NCBI GenBank assembly: GCA_007026445.1
Contig: VDMD01000086.1
Location: 1 to 64,000, forward strand
Direction of reading: 5' to 3'
From: Schizophyllum amplum
Lineage: Eukaryota; Basidiomycota; Agaricomycetes; Agaricales; Schizophyllaceae
DNA length: 64,000 bases
Shown: one piece after another, positions 59,530 through 64,000 of the stretch
How the letters are laid out: the number at the start of each line of letters is the position of its first letter
Position numbering within the stretch: position 1 is the stretch's first letter
Position numbers and translations under genes: made by a program
Notes under the pieces: generated by a model
What the model saw: the letters and a program-made list of their open reading frames with translations, nothing else
What the model was told of the DNA's origin: nothing
The model's database searches: none

Positions 59530-61684
59530 ATGGCGACGACAGCGCGCCCAATCAAGCCGGGGAAGAAGGGTCCCGAGCCAGCCAAGTGCGTACTCTGCGC
59601 TCTGCGGGATATCGAGAACTGACGGTGACCAGGCGCGCTCCCGCGTGGACAGGCGCGCGGACGTTCTCCCCGAGCAGCACCCCGCGTCCGCCCAGCGCAG
59701 CGCCGACGGCGGCCCAGCCAGCAGCGACTAACGGCACCGCGAAACCGGAGGACGGCGTGCTGCGTCCGTTGACAGGACTGATAGTGCGTTGCACACAGAT
59801 CGAACCCTACATATCCCGCTCACGTACCCTCAGGGCACGACGATCACGCTGCAGACCAAGACCGGCGCGCACTACGAGGGCGTTGTCATGTCCACCAGCG
59901 GCGAGGGCGACACCACCGGCGTCACGCTCAAGGACGCTAAGGACATCACCCAGCCCGGTGCCCCGCTCAAGGACCAGCAGTTCGTCGCATCCACCAACAT
60001 CGACAAGTGGTCCTCCGGCCCGCCCTCGTCCCCGGCCCCAAGACTCCTTCCGCACCGACACCGACATCAGCGCCAAGAAGGGACTCCCGCGCGAGCGCGA
60101 GCTGCAGGCCTGGCAGCCGAGCGGCGCGGACGCCTCGGGTGGTGCCATCGGTGGCAAGGGCGACGATCTCACCTTCGGCCCCGGCGCATCTACCAACACG
60201 AGCTGGGATCAATTCGCGACGAACGAGAAGCTTTTTGGCGTCAAGACGGACTTTGACGAGAACATCTACACTACCAAGCTCGATCGCAGCCACCCGAACT
60301 TCAAGGAGCGCGAGCGCGAGGCCCAGCGCATTGCAAACGAGATTCAAGGGGTGCGTGGCCTTGTCGACCATGCTTTCTTATGCTGACGCTGCCGCAGACA
60401 ACCTCGAGCAACCCGCATATCAACGAGGAGCGTAATCTGGCTGACGATAGCGGCGTCAACGAAGAGGACAGATACGGCGCTGTCGTCCGCGGTCCAGGTG
60501 CTTACGTGCCTCCTGGTGCGCGAAGGGGCGATCCTGCCCCAGCGGCCAAGGTTGAGGTGCCCAAGGTCTCCGTCAATGGTCCGGATGGCAAGGCTGCTCA
60601 GCCCGCGTCCCCTGCCCCCGCTGCCAGCAAGCCTGCCGCAGAGGCTGCCTTCCGCGAGTTCGTACAGGGCGAGAAGCAGCGTCTTACGCTCAAGCGCCAG
60701 GCGATCGTCAAGAGCGAGATGGACAAGAAGATGGCGGAGCTGGTCAAGTTCAGCCAGAGCTTCAAGGTACGCGAATCGTGCTTTGGCGTGGCCTTCCTGT
60801 GCTAACGACAGTTGCAGCTCAACAAGCCCATGCCGGACGACCTCGTGAACATCCTGGCCAAGGACGAGGAGAAGCAGAAGGCGATCCGGGAGAAGGCTAC
60901 CAAGGACGCCGCAGCGGCTAATGCCCGTAGCATTGGCCCTTCGTCCACCGCCACGCAGACTGCCGCTCCCGGGGTGCCCCGTAGTGTGCTTCCGCCCCCG
61001 AGCAACAAGCTTAAGGCCTCCGTTGCCTCGCCCAAGGCTGCTGCCGCACCTCCTGCTACCACGGGCAATCAGAAGACTGCAGCGACGAAGCCTGCTGCGG
61101 ATAAGCCGCGTCTCAGCGCGAGTGGCAAGCCGCTGGTATCAATGGTCATCCAGCCCATCCCGGCGTTCAAAGGCCAGAAGGCGCGTCCGGTGTCTCAGCA
61201 GCCTCCGGCCAGCACGGCTCAGGTGCCCATGAGCCCGAACGGGAACAACAAGTTGAACGTGAACGCGTCGTCCTTCAAGCCGACTACCAAGGTGTGTCTA
61301 CTTACGTGAGCGAAAGGCATATAGTGACGGAGAATAAACTCCCCAGGCGTCGCCGTCTCCATCGCCGAGTACAACGACCTCATCCACTCCGAACGGGGTA
61401 GCTACGAAGCCGAAGCCCGAAGCGGTAAGCCGGGTGTGCCCTCATCATACAGCTACTGACCCCTGCTTGCCCAGCCGAATCCGTTCTTCGGCGCGCGCCC
61501 CCTTCGCAAGCTCCCCGCCGTGCATCTCAAGGACGACTTCAATCCATTCAAGCACGGCAAGGTCGTCGACGCGCGTGATGCTGGTCCGTGCGCTTCTGCC
61601 GTCAATCAGACTCGCGCTCACGTGCCGTCAGCTCCCGCGTGGCCGTACACTGGCAAGCGCTTCATGCTCATGTTCCCAATGCCG

Positions 61685-61715
<31 letters not shown>

Positions 61716-62459
61716 CCGCGCAGCAGCAACAGCCCTCGCCGCACATGGTGCAGCCCGTGCCGCCCCCGATGCCTCCGCCGCCGTACGAGGATGATCCCAC
61801 CCAGCAGCAGCAGGCGCAGGCGCGTGGGTATGTGTATGCGTACCCGCCGTACGGCTACCCCGGCCAGGTTCGTTGGTCTCTTTTATGCGACTGGTTGCGG
61901 GAGCATTGACCGTGCCGGTAGATGATGCAGCCAATGATGGCGGGGATGCCTCCTCCCGGTCCGCCTGGGGCCTATATGCCGGGCCCCTACATGCAGCCTA
62001 TACCGTATCCCCCTGGGATGCCTCCCAATAGTGCGTCCGCTGTCGAATTTAGGTAAGGAGGTGCTGAAAAAACGTCCCAGTGATGTACCCGCCTGGTATG
62101 CAGATGCCGCGTGCGTAATTCTTGCCGCAAGTTGGGAACTATGAGTGTGCTGATACATGCATGGTATAGCCCAGGGCTATATGCAGCCTCCACCACACCC
62201 GGGAGCCTACCCGCAGCCGCCGAATGGCGCGGGACCACGACAGTCGATGCCTGCGACGCCCATTCCGCCGCACGCCCACCCTTCGTATTACCACCAGAGC
62301 CCGCAGCGTGCGTAGTCATTGATCCCACTTAGACAGTACCACTTACCTTGATTCTCAGTCGCCCACGCTGTCCCATATCCGATGATGATGCCCCCACCCC
62401 CTCACCAGGGCTACGAGGGCCCGAACGCGCCGCCTGTTCAAATGGGCGGGCACGCATGA
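59530..62459 (+). CDS. PBP1: Ataxin-2 / Pbp1 homologue (Lsm-LsmAD-PAM2), with one apparent frameshift
   Basis: RNA-granule protein that binds poly(A)-binding protein and promotes stress-granule assembly. It starts MATTARPIKPGKKGPEP. The Lsm domain continues LRPLTGLI joined to GTTITLQTKTGAHYEGVVM. LsmAD is seen as DFDENIYTTKLDRSHPNFKE followed by AQRIANEI. A coiled middle with EKQRLTLKRQAIVKSEMDKK follows. The PAM2 motif KLNVNASSFKP is encoded near 61250-61282. A polyglutamine stretch (61684-61735) and a Pro/Met/Tyr-rich tail end MGGHA at 62459. About ten exons. Between the Lsm part and DSFRTDTDIS the frame changes in the C-rich run 60021-60042. Removing one base there gives a continuous protein. 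A homologue of a broadly conserved gene that is otherwise intact makes a consensus error the likeliest cause. Confidence 0.9.
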
Positions 62460-63123
62460 GGTGCGCGTGCCGTCAGGTGGAGGGAGCTATTCAGAGGGGG
62501 AAGGACCTTCCTGATTTAGACGGGCGAACCAGGCGGGTGATGGGAGGAAGTGGGAGGTGCGCGCGCATTACGATGTGTTGCCCGCCCCGGTTCCTTGTTC
62601 GCTTTCGTTTTCCATGCATAGTTTCGTCTCCTCGCCTCTGCCCGTTACGTACCTCTCTTGCTAGCTGCCGATTTCCTTCGCGATGTTGTGCTAGTACCGT
62701 CTGCGCGATGTTGTGTTGTCGATGCTTTCTTTTAAAAAATTGGTGGTCGGATAACGGATGCGTGAGCACTGGAAGACGTGGCGTGGGTCCGGACACGCGA
62801 CGCGACCAAATATTTGCTCGCTTTCTATCCCCATTTGGACTTCCATCTTCGACAGCATCTTCGCACTCCCGCTCTTGACCGCTCACGCTTCCATGAACAC
62901 TCGTACGCACATTCGAGTCTTCTTGGGCTCAAAGCCTGGATTGCGCAACGTTCTTGGCGTCGCACAGAGGCGCAAGATGGAGTCATGAGTGGAGCCCGCT
63001 TCCTCGTCACGCCAGGCGTCATTGTCGTCAACGATGAAGAGACGGGCATACATAAGGCGGCACAGACTGGGCTTTATCCACCAACTTTCCCTCTAACTTC
63101 CCCTTGAACACCACTCAGACGCT
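62460..63123. other. intergenic containing dispersed repeat copy B
   Basis: Between the Ataxin-2 homologue and the SDR gene. Apart from the repeat copy, a frame of about 109 residues (62778-63107) extends the repeat's open frame to VTPGVIVVNDEETGIHKAAQ. It has no recognised domain. Confidence 0.5.
62800..62975 (+). repeat. dispersed repeat copy B (ORF-bearing)
   Basis: Inverted relative to copy A at 58.6-58.8 kb. Shared landmarks in order are CCAAATATTTGCTCGCTT, CTATCCCCATT, TTCCATCTTCG, CTCCCGCTCTTGACC, CTTGGGCTC and GGATTGCG. The open frame reads TKYLLAFYPHLDFHLRQHLR. Copies differ mainly by substitutions and a few small indels near the middle. Confidence 0.75.
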
Positions 63124-64000
63124 ATGGGATCTGATCGCGAAGTTATCACCGCGTACGACGTTGCGCTGCCCGAGAAGCAGGAGCAGAACTTGCCAGGCTT
63201 GGACAAGAAAATCGCTCGTACGTTTGTTCCATCTTAATTTATCATCGTTACCAATTCCTTTAACAGCCGGACTCGAGTACACTCGGCTGGAAGAGTGGGA
63301 TGAGGAGGGGAACCCACGCCTGGTCGAATACCAGGGCACCGGAAAGTGCGTACCTCAGGCGGCGCGCACGACTGTATGCTGACGCGTCTGTTCTGTGTAG
63401 ATTGAAGAACAAGGCCATCATTGTCACCGGAGGCGACTCTGGTATCGGCCGTGCAGCCGCGATCGCGTTTGCCCGCGAAGGCGCGGCAGGGATCACAATC
63501 ACATACTTACCCCAAGAGAAGACCGACGCGGAGGATGCAAAGAAGGACATCGAGGCCTCTGGGGCGAAGGTCGTACTCGTCAGGGTCGACCTGATCAACG
63601 AGGAGGACTGCAAACGCGTCGTCGACGAGCACGTCAAGGCTTTCGGCCGGATTGACGTCCTAGTCAACAACGCGTCCAAACAGAAGTGCGTCACCCATCC
63701 CACCCACCGCACGCGCCTTACTGACGCACCCTCAGCCTATGCGCCGACCTCGCTGAGATCGACTTGAAGGAGGTGCACAACACCTTCCAGACGAACATCC
63801 TGCAGATGATCACCATCACCAAATACGCGCTGCCGCACATGAAGCGCGGTACGAGCATCATCAACACCACGTCCGTGACCGCGTACAAGGGCAGCTCGTC
63901 CCTGATCGACTACTCGTCGACGAAGGGCGCCATCGTGACCTTCACGCGCTCGCTGTCTATCCAGCTGGCGCCGAAGGGCATACGCGTCAACGCGGTCGCG
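63124..64000 (+). CDS. short-chain dehydrogenase/reductase, truncated by window end
   Basis: Classical SDR with an N-terminal extension, as in YghA-like or glucose/ribitol-dehydrogenase-like enzymes. The start MGSDREVITAYDVALPEK is at 63124. Exons join across introns at about 63218-63266, 63344-63401 and 63688-63735. The Rossmann cofactor motif is TGGDSGIGRA within KAIIVTGGDSGIGRAAAIA. The NNAS structural motif appears in IDVLVNNASKQ. The catalytic Ser and the Tyr-x-x-x-Lys are in TTSVTAYKGSSSLIDYSSTK. The last bases read LAPKGIRVNAVA and run into the window end, so the C-terminus is missing. NADP is likely for this subgroup. The substrate is unknown. Confidence 0.9.

Overview
The window looks like nuclear DNA from a basidiomycete fungus, most likely an agaricomycete. 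Protein-coding genes are dense, on both strands, and broken by many 45-60 nt GT..AG introns with CTGAC/CTAAC-like branch sites. Several gene families are typical of mushroom-forming fungi: a DUF6534 membrane protein, phi-class glutathione transferases, a fungal APH-like kinase, a UbiA-type prenyltransferase/terpene cyclase and a GMC oxidoreductase. Coordinates were assembled by hand from reading-frame continuity across consensus splice sites.

Layout. 1-4.9 kb: decayed or low-complexity DNA, with a C-rich tract that carries intron-like signals and an array of G-runs. 4.9-9.4 kb: mitochondrial Lon protease (+). 9.8 kb: a tRNA-Phe-like gene with an intron. 10-11 kb: a frameshifted APH-like kinase (-). 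11.5-13.1 kb: a 12-exon DUF6534 protein (-). 13.3-13.9 kb: a PIF/Harbinger-type MITE with a TTA duplication. 14-18 kb: gene-poor, with one possible membrane-protein relic. 18.3-20.9 kb: GMC oxidoreductase (+). 21-23 kb: two unrecognised genes (-). 23.5-25.1 kb: a BRO1-domain protein, palC-like (-). 26.8-28.0 kb: UbiA-family enzyme (+). 28.6-31.0 kb: ATG13 (-). 33.0-35.6 kb: XLF/NHEJ1 (+). 39.3-40.3 kb: MIM1-like outer-membrane import protein (+). 40.5-43.6 kb: cytochrome b5/acyl-CoA dehydrogenase fusion (-). 43.8-52.6 kb: four phi-class GST paralogues (-), interleaved with two inverted-repeat elements and a broken gene. 53.1-54.3 kb: FHA/G-patch protein, AGGF1-like (+). 54.6-58.0 kb: large unrecognised acidic protein with an N-terminal membrane segment (-). 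59.5-62.5 kb: Ataxin-2/Pbp1 homologue (+). 63.1-64.0 kb: short-chain dehydrogenase, cut by the window end (+).

Most recognised genes are unlinked housekeeping functions: mitochondrial proteolysis and import, autophagy, end-joining repair, pH signalling/ESCRT, and RNA-granule biology. The only clear functional cluster is the GST array. I found no defence, CRISPR or viral system and no convincing new multi-gene system. The points most worth checking are a 2-nt micro-exon, a set of frameshifts at C/G homopolymers, several uncatalogued inverted-repeat elements, and a repeated ORF-bearing sequence at 58.6 and 62.8 kb.
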